A stretch of DNA of 64,000 nucleotides from Anaerobiospirillum thomasii (GTDB taxonomy: Bacteria; Pseudomonadota; Gammaproteobacteria; Enterobacterales; Succinivibrionaceae): assembly GCF_900445255.1 (NCBI RefSeq), contig NZ_UAPU01000005.1:507001-571000 (forward strand). Reading direction: 5' to 3'. Shown here in pieces: positions 54,313-63,432 of this stretch. Under the pieces are notes generated by a model. The model saw only the letters and a list, made by a program, of their open reading frames with translations. It was not told the DNA's origin and searched no databases. Positions within the stretch are counted from its first letter, which is position 1. Every line of letters begins with the position of its first letter. The translations under genes and the position numbers were made by a program.

Positions 54313-54340
54313 AAAAAGCCTGCTTATTTTAAGCAGGCTT
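54313..54340 (-). terminator. Terminator of the chemoreceptor gene
   Basis: On the minus strand AAGCCTGCTTA-AAA-TAAGCAGGCTT is a perfect 11-bp stem followed by TTTTT. It lies 18 bases after the stop at 54358. Confidence 0.85.
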
Positions 54341-54357
54341 AGATTTAAGGTATATTT

Positions 54358-56115
54358 TTAAACCGGCATTGGTGTTACGCCAGGAGCACTATTCTGTGGT
54401 GTCTGTACAGCCTGTGCGGCAGTCTCGCCACCTTCTTCTGTCATCTGAGAAAACTCATTGGCCAGATTTTCGTGAACAGTCTTCATACGGGCCTGATCAA
54501 TACTGAAGAAATCAAGCTCTTTAATAATGTTGTCAATAAGTTTTACAGAAATGTTGGATACATTTACAGCATTATTGGATACATCATTAAAGTTCTGTGC
54601 AATTTCAGTAATACCCTGCATATTAGATGAAATCTCTGATGTGGCAGTAGTCTGCTCCTCAGCTGCTGTGGCAATCTGAGAGATCTGTGAGTTTACATCA
54701 TTTACACTTGACATAATGGTGTTAAGAGTTGACTCAAGCTCGCCTGCTCTTTCAGCTACACTCTCCATCTGTACTACAGACTCATTCATAGAATCAGTTG
54801 CAGTCTTGGAGTCCTCCTGAATAGAGCGCACCATGGCTGTAATTTCCTGAGTTGATTTTGAAGTGCGCGAGGCCAGGGCACGCACTTCATCGGCAACCAC
54901 TGCAAAGCCTCTGCCTGCCTCACCGGCACGGGCAGCCTCAATGGCGGCGTTGAGGGCTAAGAGGTTGGTCTGAGCTGCAATCTCATCAATAGTGCCAACG
55001 ATAGAGCCAATCTTCTGGCTCTGCTCTGCAAGACGCATAACCTTTTCAGCATCTTCACGGGTAAATACACTCTGTTCTTTAATTGAAGCTACAGTTGAAC
55101 GTACCTTGTCTACACCGTTGTTGGTCTCATTGCGGGCAACCTCAGAGGTTTCTGAGGCAATATGACAGTTCTTGGCAATATCAGCTGTGGTGGATACCAT
55201 CTCATCGGCAGCAGCAGCAACAGTTAATGACTGAGTCTCTGCGTGTTTTGCTCCATCATTGATTGACCATGAGGCCTGATTTAAATCATTTGAGTACTTG
55301 CGCAACATCTCTGATACACCTACAACACGGGATATGGTATTGCTTAAAGTATCGCTGATCTCAACATATGATTTGTAGATATCGCCAATCTCATCGTTTG
55401 GAATATCTTCTTTTCTAATATGCAGCTGGAAATCACCATTTTCAATCTGAGCTGCAATATCCTTAATATTATTAGTGTGCTTGACAATATAGTTGGCAAG
55501 AGCAAAGCAGATGGCAAGAGCTGCAAGCACTGCAATGGCAGTTACAGTTATAATTACATACATATAGCTGCGCATATTTAAAAGACTTACCTGATCATCT
55601 ACAATGCCGGCATAACCTTCAATCAGCTGTGAGAAGTTTCTGTTGGACTGTGACAGAGGGCCTAATACCTCATTCATAAATACAGAATCAGCCTCTTTGA
55701 ATTTGCCATCAAGGTAAAGCTCAATAAATCTGCCTTTAATCTTCTCAGCAAGTAGGAGCATATTCTGACGGTTTGATGTGGCAAGATCACCAAATGTGGT
55801 TGGCTTTGGACCTGCCAGAGCCTTTTTGGTCAGATCCTCCATGACTGCAACATAATCAAGTCCTTTGCGGGCCATTTCTACACTTGGATGAGCCTGCAGC
55901 TGATGGAGCCAGGCGTGTACATCATTGTAGGCTGCAGAGAGAATAATGGTCTTTCTCATGTCGTGCGATACTGAAACCTTGAGCTGATTTTCTACCTTTA
56001 TAGTGGTATTAATAGCAACAATGGCGATACTGGCAACGACAAGCGAGAGGAAAATAATTAAAAGGAAGCCACCAAATAACTTGGTTCGCATCTTAAGATT
56101 TCTAAAATAAGTCAT
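54358..56115 (-). CDS. Methyl-accepting chemotaxis protein
   Basis: 585 residues. The first transmembrane helix is at about 13-35, a ~150-residue periplasmic four-helix-bundle sensor follows ([20 protein letters not shown]), then a second helix at about 187-208, a HAMP domain ([20 protein letters not shown]) and a cytoplasmic coiled coil. The CheW/CheA-binding tip is intact: [35 protein letters not shown]. It transmits ligand signals to the CheA kinase. No C-terminal CheR-tether pentapeptide is present. Ligand not predictable. Single-gene transcript with its own terminator. Confidence 0.95.
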   Translation of the reverse strand: MTYFRNLKMRTKLFGGFLLIIFLSLVVASIAIVAINTTIKVENQLKVSVSHDMRKTIILSAAYNDVHAWLHQLQAHPSVEMARKGLDYVAVMEDLTKKALAGPKPTTFGDLATSNRQNMLLLAEKIKGRFIELYLDGKFKEADSVFMNEVLGPLSQSNRNFSQLIEGYAGIVDDQVSLLNMRSYMYVIITVTAIAVLAALAICFALANYIVKHTNNIKDIAAQIENGDFQLHIRKEDIPNDEIGDIYKSYVEISDTLSNTISRVVGVSEMLRKYSNDLNQASWSINDGAKHAETQSLTVAAAADEMVSTTADIAKNCHIASETSEVARNETNNGVDKVRSTVASIKEQSVFTREDAEKVMRLAEQSQKIGSIVGTIDEIAAQTNLLALNAAIEAARAGEAGRGFAVVADEVRALASRTSKSTQEITAMVRSIQEDSKTATDSMNESVVQMESVAERAGELESTLNTIMSSVNDVNSQISQIATAAEEQTTATSEISSNMQGITEIAQNFNDVSNNAVNVSNISVKLIDNIIKELDFFSIDQARMKTVHENLANEFSQMTEEGGETAAQAVQTPQNSAPGVTPMPV

Positions 56116-56768
56116 AGTATCCCTCTTTTAAAACGGACAATATAAATAATTTGTAGATGACACAGTATTCATCCTCAATAAAACAGCATTTTAAAGCTAT
56201 CGAAGTTGAATTGTTGCCCTTTTAAAATAAATACTGACTATTTTGGGATTAAATCTTCTTTAAACAATTATTAATGTAAATTTAATGAAAATTGCTGAAA
56301 ATATAGATGTATGCCGTAAATAAATGTTATGCCTGTTCATTCTTTTATGTATTTATAAAAGAATGGACATCTTAATGACCAACAGGATGAAGACGTATCG
56401 GCATGATGATAATACATCTGCCAAGCACCTTTCCCCTGTTCGTTCAATAAAGGCACTCCTGAATAAGTCTTCTCTGGCATCTTGTTGTTATATAGAAATT
56501 ATGATTTAAACATGGCAAAGTAAAAGCGTATACAAAATGTATATTACAAACCTTCCTTAAAAAATATGCAAAGGCTATCTGATATTGTACATGCTTTGAC
56601 TTTTCAAACAAAAAGACAAAGTGCTCAAATACACTAAGCTATAAAGTGAATTTATATGTTAAATATCTTGTGCTAGACTAAACTTAATCTTTACAATGCT
56701 GACCTATAAAAAATATAAGACAGACTATCCACAGCAATATTTTAAGCTTAAAAATATAAACCCTAAAT
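56116..56768. other. Gene-free stretch
   Basis: About 650 AT-rich bases upstream of the chemoreceptor gene. A 61-codon plus-strand frame at 56324 has no ribosome site and unconvincing composition, so no gene is called. Confidence 0.4.
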
Positions 56769-56792
56769 AATCAATACATATTTTAAAAGAGC
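56769..56792 (+). repeat. 24-bp exact repeat, copy 2
   Basis: Identical to 11801-11824 (begins AATCAATACATATTTT), again followed by a CGGC..GCG pattern. It lies about 90 bases past the stop of the UmuD-like gene. Confidence 0.6.
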
Positions 56793-56882
56793 AGCAGTTC
56801 GGCACGCGAACAGCTCAATACTGATTTATAAACCCTAACTGCCAAGCCAATAATTAACCTAAAACTTGTGGTTATTAGTTAA

Positions 56883-57257
56883 TTACATGCCCTGACGCAG
56901 CCTACGCATAATACCTACCACCACACCTATAATGTGACAAGCAGGATTAAAACGCAGATCTATAATTTCATCTCCTGCAGCCGTCACTAAAGAAGGAACA
57001 GGATCATTACGCCATATGCGCATAACAAACCTGCCCTGGTGCACAGCAACGACAATGTCATGTGGCGATGGGATAATATCCCTGCGACACACAACCACAT
57101 CACCTTTATAAATGGCAGCATCTGACATAGCATCAGATTTCATGTCAAATAAAAAGGTGCCAGGCATATCAATATTTAAAAACCTGTTTAGATCCTGTCC
57201 TTTTAGCGAGCCTTCATGCAGATGAATCTCACTTTCCTCACTAACAATCGGCAACAT
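56883..57257 (-). CDS. UmuD-like S24-fold protein lacking catalytic residues
   Basis: 124 residues with the LexA/UmuD C-terminal fold: FLFDMKSDAMSDAAIYKGDV (where the family has SDSM or GDSM), VVCRRDIIPSPHDIVVAVHQ, GRFVMRIW. The nucleophile Ser is Ala43 and the general-base Lys aligns with Arg80, so self-cleavage is not expected. UmuD proteins form the regulatory subunit of error-prone polymerase V after RecA-stimulated cleavage, but no umuC lies beside this gene. It may be a constitutively uncleaved regulator or polymerase partner. It ends near the 24-bp repeat and begins 240 bases from a transposon. Confidence 0.75.
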   Translation of the reverse strand: MLPIVSEESEIHLHEGSLKGQDLNRFLNIDMPGTFLFDMKSDAMSDAAIYKGDVVVCRRDIIPSPHDIVVAVHQGRFVMRIWRNDPVPSLVTAAGDEIIDLRFNPACHIIGVVVGIMRRLRQGM

Positions 57258-57604
57258 ATAGCTGATCCTTTAGTAAAAAATCAGACAAAACAAACAAATC
57301 CCTAACTAATAATAATATTTTTAAATGGCTATCTCAAGGCACAGACGTGGCACAGGTCAAATTTTTACTAACAAATTGTAATTATCTGCATACTGACTCA
57401 CTTTTCTGAAAAAATTCTATTTTTTACCCTGAAAATGCTGTTTTTGAAAAAAATTATCTTCCAGCAGATACTTTACCTGCTCTGTACATTTACCTGTTGT
57501 CACTGCTAAATGAGAATGACGCATTTTAGCTAAGTCATTTTGTCATGCCTTTAAAGCATTTTGTTCTAATTGTATTAAATAACCTCAAATAGCACATAAA
57601 AAAA

Positions 57605-57625
57605 ATGATCCCATATAGGGACCAT
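57605..57625 (-). terminator. Terminator of the transposition genes
   Basis: On the minus strand ATGGTCCC-TATAT-GGGATCAT, then a long T-run. It lies 33 bases after the AAA ATPase stop, inside the transposon. Confidence 0.75.
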
Positions 57626-57657
57626 TTTCGTGTATTATCCTTCTTGTATTATCTTCT

Positions 57658-58512
57658 TTATCCCAAACACATGTTTGGTGGCAGTTCTCTTTCAATGACA
57701 GCTCTAACAAGATCTTCATTGATCACAGACTGTCTGCATTTAGCTGCATAGATCAGAGAATGTGTGCAGATTTTGTTGATAACTCTAGGCACGCCAGCTG
57801 AGGCGTTACTTATCATCTCTATAGCGGCCGATGAAATTATGGTGTCATCGGTTCCTGCATATTTGAGATGTGTCTCTATGTACTGAGCAACCTGCCAGTT
57901 ATCCAGAGCCGGAATCTTGCAGATCTGATCTATGCGCTGAATAATAGCCTTATGATCTTTATGTGCTATCAAGTCCCATAACTCGTTCTGGCCAGAGAGG
58001 ATTAGACTCAGAGGATTGCCAGAATCAAATTCGCAATTGAGCATAAATCTAATTTCCTGCAGAGTGCTACGATTATTGTGATGATCTACCAGGTGAGCCT
58101 CATCTACAATTATGACTACATTCTTGCCCTTGACCTCCATTTCCTTATAGAGCATATCCTGGAGCTGTATACGTGCATCTTTGGTATGGAACTTGGCTTC
58201 ATAGCCCATTTTTGTCAGAGGTATTGCATAGAGCCAGCGGGCAGAGAGATTACTGTCAGATACATAGAGAATAGTGTACTTGTCATCATCAAGTTCGGCA
58301 CTAAGAGCTCTTAGCAGAGTACTTTTACCACAGCCAGGGGCTGCTGTAAGTACAGCAAACTGCTTGTTTTTGGCAGCATAGAGCAGACGCCCCATGCTGT
58401 CTAGAAACTGCTCTGACTGATAGAGGGCCTCGACAGGTATATTCTGCGTAAATGGGGTAGATGACATATTGAAAAAAGCCTTAAAATCCAGGTTTGGCAG
58501 ATTCTCGTACAT
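57658..58512 (-). CDS. Transposition AAA+ ATPase (TniB/ExeA-like)
   Basis: 284 residues. Walker A APGCGKSTLL (about 58-67), Walker B VVIIVDEAHLVD, and a sensor region SLILSGQNELWDLI fit the ExeA/TniB/TnsC class. Such ATPases bind DNA as filaments and direct the DDE integrase to its target, often giving target immunity. It starts 10 bases after the integrase stop, so translation is probably coupled. The AAA domain is complete; no truncation seen. Confidence 0.85.
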   Translation of the reverse strand: MYENLPNLDFKAFFNMSSTPFTQNIPVEALYQSEQFLDSMGRLLYAAKNKQFAVLTAAPGCGKSTLLRALSAELDDDKYTILYVSDSNLSARWLYAIPLTKMGYEAKFHTKDARIQLQDMLYKEMEVKGKNVVIIVDEAHLVDHHNNRSTLQEIRFMLNCEFDSGNPLSLILSGQNELWDLIAHKDHKAIIQRIDQICKIPALDNWQVAQYIETHLKYAGTDDTIISSAAIEMISNASAGVPRVINKICTHSLIYAAKCRQSVINEDLVRAVIERELPPNMCLG

Positions 58513-58522
58513 AATTTATATC

Positions 58523-60076
58523 CTATAAAGTGTTGTTATCATTGTTGATTTTGCTTTGAACAGCATATGGAGATGCCACCTCTGGGCCTCTTGCCATATT
58601 TCTGCTCTCAGTGCTCTTATAAAACTTACTGTTAAAATCTCGGACAAACTCATCCTCAGTAGTATAGGTGCCATCCCGTCTGGCTTTGTCTCGTGACAGA
58701 GCCATACAGTAGCGGGGTGGGCATGTGTTGACCTCATCAGGGCGCTGTTTATGTCCCTGTCCTTTACCTCCAGTCTTTGCAGGTTTGTCACAGGCATTGT
58801 CTGCAGGTGCCTTATTATCTGAATCTGTTTTATAATCTGGCTGAGGGCAGCTCTTGAGATTTAAAGGCTCAATGACTCTTATATCTTTAACATCCAGGAC
58901 CTGATAAACAATGCCTTTTTCATCTATCATGAATTCTGCAGAGTCATTGACATAAATACCTTTAGAGGAATCCACAATAGCTTTATAGCTTATGTTATTG
59001 ATACTCACAGTACCGTCCTTGCCTATAACGCGTGTTTTAGTAATTCTAAAAGCAGTATTGATGATGTCAGGAGTAGTAAAGCGCCTTGGAAACGTGTCTG
59101 CATCAAACACCTGATTTGGCGTCTTGTTGTCCAGGGTTGAGTGTGATCTGTTGTTATGCTCATTAACCCATATCTCCACAATCTCCCTGAGACCTTCAAT
59201 ACTTATGTTTTTCAGATGTTTAATGTCATTCTCAATTTCATTAAGATCCAGATTTACTCTCTCAACCATACCCTTGGACTCTGCTGCATATGGACGGCAG
59301 TAATGCAGCTTCATATCAAGCAGATAAGCAGCTCTGGCCAGTATTTTGCTGCGATATATAGAGCCATTGTCCAGAACCAGTGTTTTAGGTATACCCAGAT
59401 TGCAGACCAGTGATTTAATTGAGTCTGTCACCAGCTGTACCTTCTGCTCGGTCGACACAGCAAATGAAATGATTTTTCTTGAGTGATTGTCCACGCAGAG
59501 CTGTATATAGGCATTGCAGCTGATACCACTGTCGTCTGTAATCAGACCTTTAGGCAGCTCCTTTACGTCACACTGCACAGAATCAAGCACATGCTTTTTG
59601 CGGTAGCGCAGATAAATCTCTCTGTAATCGCAGGTGTCCTTTTTAATCTGTGTTCTGTTGCAGTTGTTGCGCTTGAGATATAACTGCACTGTAGAGCGTT
59701 TTAGCAAACCGACAAAATCAGGGAACTCACTTTCAACTACACGTAAAAGCTGAGGCACAGTTAAAGTCATATTTTCTTTGCGATAGGCAATGACAATCTT
59801 AATAGCAGCGTCAAAGAGCCTATTGGTCTTTGCCTTTGGCTCTGAGCCTTTATAGGATGGCTTTAAAGCCTGAATATCTTTACCATTATTAATGTATCGC
59901 TCCAGCCAACGCTGCAATGTCCTGACCGAGCATCCTGCATTAGCAGCTGCCATTTTTATCATGGCAGTAAAGGTAGTGCCGTCAGTGCATCCTGTATTTT
60001 TGGCAATGATAAGCGCTGACAGAATGCGTAATCTGGCGTCTAAATCGACAATATATTTTTTCTTTCTTATGGTCAT
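58523..60076 (-). CDS. DDE integrase/transposase (TniA/Mu-type, rve domain)
   Basis: 517 residues. An N-terminal helix-turn-helix (CSVRTLQRWLERYINNGKDI) is followed by a retroviral-integrase core with D170 (VQCDVKELP), D236 (LVLDNGSIY) and E272 (SKGMVERVN), giving 35 residues between the last two (D,D35E). A Mu-type C-terminal beta domain and a disordered tail follow. The enzyme cuts and joins transposon ends. It is the middle gene of the element, 35 bases after the zinc-ribbon gene on the minus strand. GGGAGGGG precedes the ATG. Confidence 0.9.
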   Translation of the reverse strand: MTIRKKKYIVDLDARLRILSALIIAKNTGCTDGTTFTAMIKMAAANAGCSVRTLQRWLERYINNGKDIQALKPSYKGSEPKAKTNRLFDAAIKIVIAYRKENMTLTVPQLLRVVESEFPDFVGLLKRSTVQLYLKRNNCNRTQIKKDTCDYREIYLRYRKKHVLDSVQCDVKELPKGLITDDSGISCNAYIQLCVDNHSRKIISFAVSTEQKVQLVTDSIKSLVCNLGIPKTLVLDNGSIYRSKILARAAYLLDMKLHYCRPYAAESKGMVERVNLDLNEIENDIKHLKNISIEGLREIVEIWVNEHNNRSHSTLDNKTPNQVFDADTFPRRFTTPDIINTAFRITKTRVIGKDGTVSINNISYKAIVDSSKGIYVNDSAEFMIDEKGIVYQVLDVKDIRVIEPLNLKSCPQPDYKTDSDNKAPADNACDKPAKTGGKGQGHKQRPDEVNTCPPRYCMALSRDKARRDGTYTTEDEFVRDFNSKFYKSTESRNMARGPEVASPYAVQSKINNDNNTL

Positions 60077-60111
60077 AACAGACCCCTCCCTTTAAAAAGT
60101 AGGCTCTTGCC

Positions 60112-61089
60112 TTAGGATGAGTCTATTTTCATATCTAACAGTCCTTCTAGCCATAACAGATGTGTTGATACATTAGGAAAATGGTGGGTGAGCAGGGCCT
60201 GCAGCCTGTAGGCTGCAGATGTATGCTGTTTTAAAAAATCACTGCAATCTTCAGGAACAAAATCAGAGCTTTCTTTAACACCGCCAGCCTTTTGCGATTT
60301 ATCATGCTCCTTTTGCGCACTTAAGCCTGAGTTAAGCATCCTTGATATGTTGTTATACACTTTGAATATCAATTTGGCTGTAGGCTCGAGCAAAAGCGCT
60401 TGTAGATACAGCGCTATGCTCTGTACTCTCTCATCGTTGACCGCATTTTTCTCAAGCTGCAAACACTTTCTGATATGCCGATAGACAGCTTTAATGTCAT
60501 TATCATTTTTTAATATTATCAAAGCCTCTACAGTATCTAATGACAAAGATGTAAATGGAAAAGATATAGGGCTTAAAACCAAATGTGTAGGCCTGTGCTT
60601 CTGAGTATGAGCGACAAGTACTATTGGCTTCTTTTTCTTTGCTTTTTTGTTATCAGTTGCTTTAGCATGCCCACACTGCACCTGTGTACCATCCTGCTCC
60701 TTACTTTCATCAGGTTGGTTACTATCCTGAGTTTTGGATATTCTTAATCTTGTTTTACCTCTGCAGTCATGGTTGGTGCACTGCATTCTGTTGCACTTTA
60801 GGTAATAGACGTTGTTGCTATCCATGACAGCATAAAGACACTCGTTAAGCTCATCTTTAAAGGCTTTGTAGTGATAACCAAAGAAGTTTAAAGGATGGCC
60901 ACAGTAAGGACATACAGCCTTGTCTCTTTGATCCTCACCTATGGTGCAGTCAATAACCCTGGCCTTAAAGTCGGTCTGACCGTCAACAAGCGTGGCTCTA
61001 TCAGAAAAGCGTGCAAATGAAGCAGGAATAATTTGTTCTTTATATATTTTATTGCGTGAGTTTTGATGACAAAGTTGTGATATAATCAT
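60112..61089 (-). CDS. Zinc-ribbon protein of the transposon (DUF6431-like)
   Basis: 325 residues. A CPYCGH pair at about 61-66 and a CNRMQCTNHDC group at about 99-109 can bind zinc, recalling DUF6431-type or TniQ-type zinc fingers. A Lys-rich linker (DNKKAKKKKPIVLVAHTQKH) leads to a helical C-terminal half. Found with integrase plus AAA genes, such proteins are candidates for end or target recognition, as TnsD/TniQ do for Tn7-like elements; that role is inferred. First gene of the operon; its promoter should lie at 61090-61320. Confidence 0.6.
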   Translation of the reverse strand: MIISQLCHQNSRNKIYKEQIIPASFARFSDRATLVDGQTDFKARVIDCTIGEDQRDKAVCPYCGHPLNFFGYHYKAFKDELNECLYAVMDSNNVYYLKCNRMQCTNHDCRGKTRLRISKTQDSNQPDESKEQDGTQVQCGHAKATDNKKAKKKKPIVLVAHTQKHRPTHLVLSPISFPFTSLSLDTVEALIILKNDNDIKAVYRHIRKCLQLEKNAVNDERVQSIALYLQALLLEPTAKLIFKVYNNISRMLNSGLSAQKEHDKSQKAGGVKESSDFVPEDCSDFLKQHTSAAYRLQALLTHHFPNVSTHLLWLEGLLDMKIDSS

Positions 61090-61791
61090 ATTGCTTTTTG
61101 AGCAGGCTACAGCTGATGTCGTCCAAAACAGTGCAGCTGTAGCCCATATAAAATCTAACTCTATAAGAAACCCACCTAATTTTAATTAAAAATCACATAA
61201 AAACAAAGAGCACAGGTAAGCATATGCAACCCTGATCTTTGTGCACACTCTATTCCAAATTTTCAGATCACATGCATGTAGATAAAAATAATGTATGAAA
61301 AAATAGCTGACACAATAAAAATAAGTATGACAAACTGATTTAGCTATAATTGGTCATACTCATATGTCATAGACACCACCTCCTGAGGCCTTACATATAA
61401 TGAGCTCTGTAGGGTATGACAGCACGACTGCATTGATGTCTTAAGCTCACTTTTACTTAAACCATGATTTACAAATGTTAAATTCATCTATACTTTTTTA
61501 ATATAAAATTTACAAATATATCTAAAAGTGTCTAAACATGCAGAATATAGCATTTTGTATAGACATAAATATCTGATATTTAATTAAAATTTATAATTTT
61601 TGACTTTATTTACTTGTAACAAATGTTAAATATTGCGAGAATGCGCACAGATATTTAAAAAAGTGCACCAAAATTGTCTGCTATATGTGAATAATAGATG
61701 TCAAGATTAGGTCTTTAATAAGTTTTTGGTCTATGATCAAATAGATATTTTTATATAATACCTAAAATGTATAGGCTTGAGTAAATAAAAT
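61090..61791. other. Intergenic region with the transposon right end
   Basis: About 700 AT-rich bases. It contains the inverted end of the Mu/Tn7-like transposon (61327-61375) and, beyond it, the promoter region of the Aer-like gene. No gene is supported. Confidence 0.5.
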
Positions 61792-63357
61792 ATGCGTGTA
61801 AATCTTCCTGTAACCAACGAGGAGATGAAAGTTCCCGCTGGTAGAAAAATCATATCAGTTACAGATACAGAAGGCATTATCACCGACTGCAATGATATTT
61901 TTATCGAGATGTCCGGCTTTAGCAGAGAAGAGCTTATAGGACAGAATCACAATATCATCCGTCACCCTGATATGCCGCCAGAGGCTTTTGCACTGATGTG
62001 GGATACTCTAAAACAGGGCAAGCCTTTTATGGCCATTGTAAAAAACAGACGCAAAAATGGTGGTTTTTACTGGGTAGATGCCTTTGTCAGCCCTATTATG
62101 GTTGACGGCAAGATTGTAGCCTATGAGTCAGTGCGAGTGCAGCCAGATCCTGCTGATGTGGCCAGAGCAGATGCCCTGTACAAGAAGATCAATGCCAAAA
62201 AGAGATTAACCCCTCTGTTTAAGATTCCAAAGGTTTCCACCAATATCTTTATTCTCTCAGCTCTTGCCTCAGCTGTAAGTGCAGCCTTTTTGCCGCTGGC
62301 CTCAGCTGCCGTTGCCATAGGTGGTGGCGCTCTTGCCATGTATATAAAGGAAAAAGAGCAGACTTCAGTCTATAAAGAATTAAAAGCTATTCTACCATCA
62401 GTCTATGAACACCCTGTGGGCATTCTTACCTATACAGATGATGATATAAATCTAGGCGCCCTGCGCCTTGAGCTCAAGGCCGCCCAGGCTTATGTCAGAA
62501 CCATTTTCTCACGTGTCGATCAGGCCATTGGCTTTGTAAAGGACATTTCTCACAAGAGCTTTGAATTATCAGATCAGACTTCAAAGGATATGGGTGTGCA
62601 AAGTGAAAGAACTTCATCTATTGCAGAATCAACTGCCAGCATGTCGCAAAACCTTGATCTGCTGCAGACCAATGTCGTGTCCACTGCAAACTTTGCCCTT
62701 GAGGCCAACACTATGGCAGAGGATACAGCCAAGCTTGCCATTGACTCAAAGGATGCACTAAACCGTATCAACGAAAGCTCTGTCAAGATTGAAGAGTCAG
62801 TAAGTGAAGTATCAATTCAGGCTCAGAAAATTGATTCCATGCTTGAGTCAATCAAGGATATTGCTAAAAAGACCAATCTTTTAGCTTTAAATGCCGCAAT
62901 TGAGGCAGCCCGTGCCGGTGAGTTAGGCCGTGGCTTTGCTGTGGTGGCAGATGAGGTACATGCCCTGTCTCGTAAGACAGATTCATATGCCCAGGAAATT
63001 AACGATGTGGTGCAAACCCTTGTTACCAATTCAAAATCTGCTGTGGATATGTCCAAAAAAGGCCGTGAAATTGCCAATGAAGGTGCTGACAAGGTTACAG
63101 CTTCAGCCGATCTGCTAAATCGCATCTGCAACAACATCAAAGAGATCTCTGAGATGACCAACTCAATGGCTGAAACATTGCGTCTGCAGACTGATAATGC
63201 ACAGACTATTAAAGAAGATGTGGCAGAGGTGTCATCCCTCTCTGAGGACTGCTCTGAACGTTCTCGTCAGTCCAACTCATCCATTTCAAGACTGCAGATT
63301 ATCACCAAGAATCTAGGTGACATGCTGCTTCGTTTTGAGCATGACTACTATAAATAG
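61792..63357 (+). CDS. Aer-like PAS-domain chemoreceptor
   Basis: 521 residues. An N-terminal PAS domain (about 18-125) includes [20 protein letters not shown], close to the FAD-binding region of the energy sensor Aer, and [12 protein letters not shown] hydrophobic stretch at about 148-182 anchors it in the inner membrane without a periplasmic domain. The signalling tip is intact ([38 protein letters not shown]). By analogy it senses redox or electron transport and signals through CheA. No HAMP domain is obvious. A strong terminator follows. Confidence 0.9.
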   Translation: MRVNLPVTNEEMKVPAGRKIISVTDTEGIITDCNDIFIEMSGFSREELIGQNHNIIRHPDMPPEAFALMWDTLKQGKPFMAIVKNRRKNGGFYWVDAFVSPIMVDGKIVAYESVRVQPDPADVARADALYKKINAKKRLTPLFKIPKVSTNIFILSALASAVSAAFLPLASAAVAIGGGALAMYIKEKEQTSVYKELKAILPSVYEHPVGILTYTDDDINLGALRLELKAAQAYVRTIFSRVDQAIGFVKDISHKSFELSDQTSKDMGVQSERTSSIAESTASMSQNLDLLQTNVVSTANFALEANTMAEDTAKLAIDSKDALNRINESSVKIEESVSEVSIQAQKIDSMLESIKDIAKKTNLLALNAAIEAARAGELGRGFAVVADEVHALSRKTDSYAQEINDVVQTLVTNSKSAVDMSKKGREIANEGADKVTASADLLNRICNNIKEISEMTNSMAETLRLQTDNAQTIKEDVAEVSSLSEDCSERSRQSNSSISRLQIITKNLGDMLLRFEHDYYK

Positions 63358-63384
63358 CCTTTTGCAAAATAATACGTCTAATGC

Positions 63385-63421
63385 GCAGATGGCACCACCT
63401 CAGGTGGTGCCATCTGCTTTT
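63385..63421. terminator. Strong terminator between convergent genes
   Basis: A perfect 16-bp inverted repeat (GCAGATGGCACCACCT and complement at 63402-63417), followed by TTTT, 27 bases after the Aer-like stop and before the converging exonuclease gene. Confidence 0.9.
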
Positions 63422-63432
63422 AGCGTATTTAC

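Larger units (their letters stand above)
57498..61375 (-). mobile_element. Mu/Tn7-like transposon with three genes
   Basis: 3878 bp. The ends begin TGTC; inside them, 35-base related sites in inverted orientation match at 29 of 35 positions (57512-57546 versus 61327-61361, sharing TAGCTAA.TCA.TTTGTCAT). Its left end matches the solitary end at 40470. The genes are a DDE integrase, an AAA ATPase and a zinc-ribbon protein. No target duplication was found next to the ends, so the exact borders are provisional. Confidence 0.7.

Noticed and set aside
56324-56509. 61-codon plus-strand frame
   Set aside because: No ribosome site, no recognisable protein, in an AT-rich intergenic region.
56883-57257. 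Complete umuDC operon or prophage repressor
   Set aside because: No polymerase gene follows, and no helix-turn-helix domain precedes the S24-like fold.
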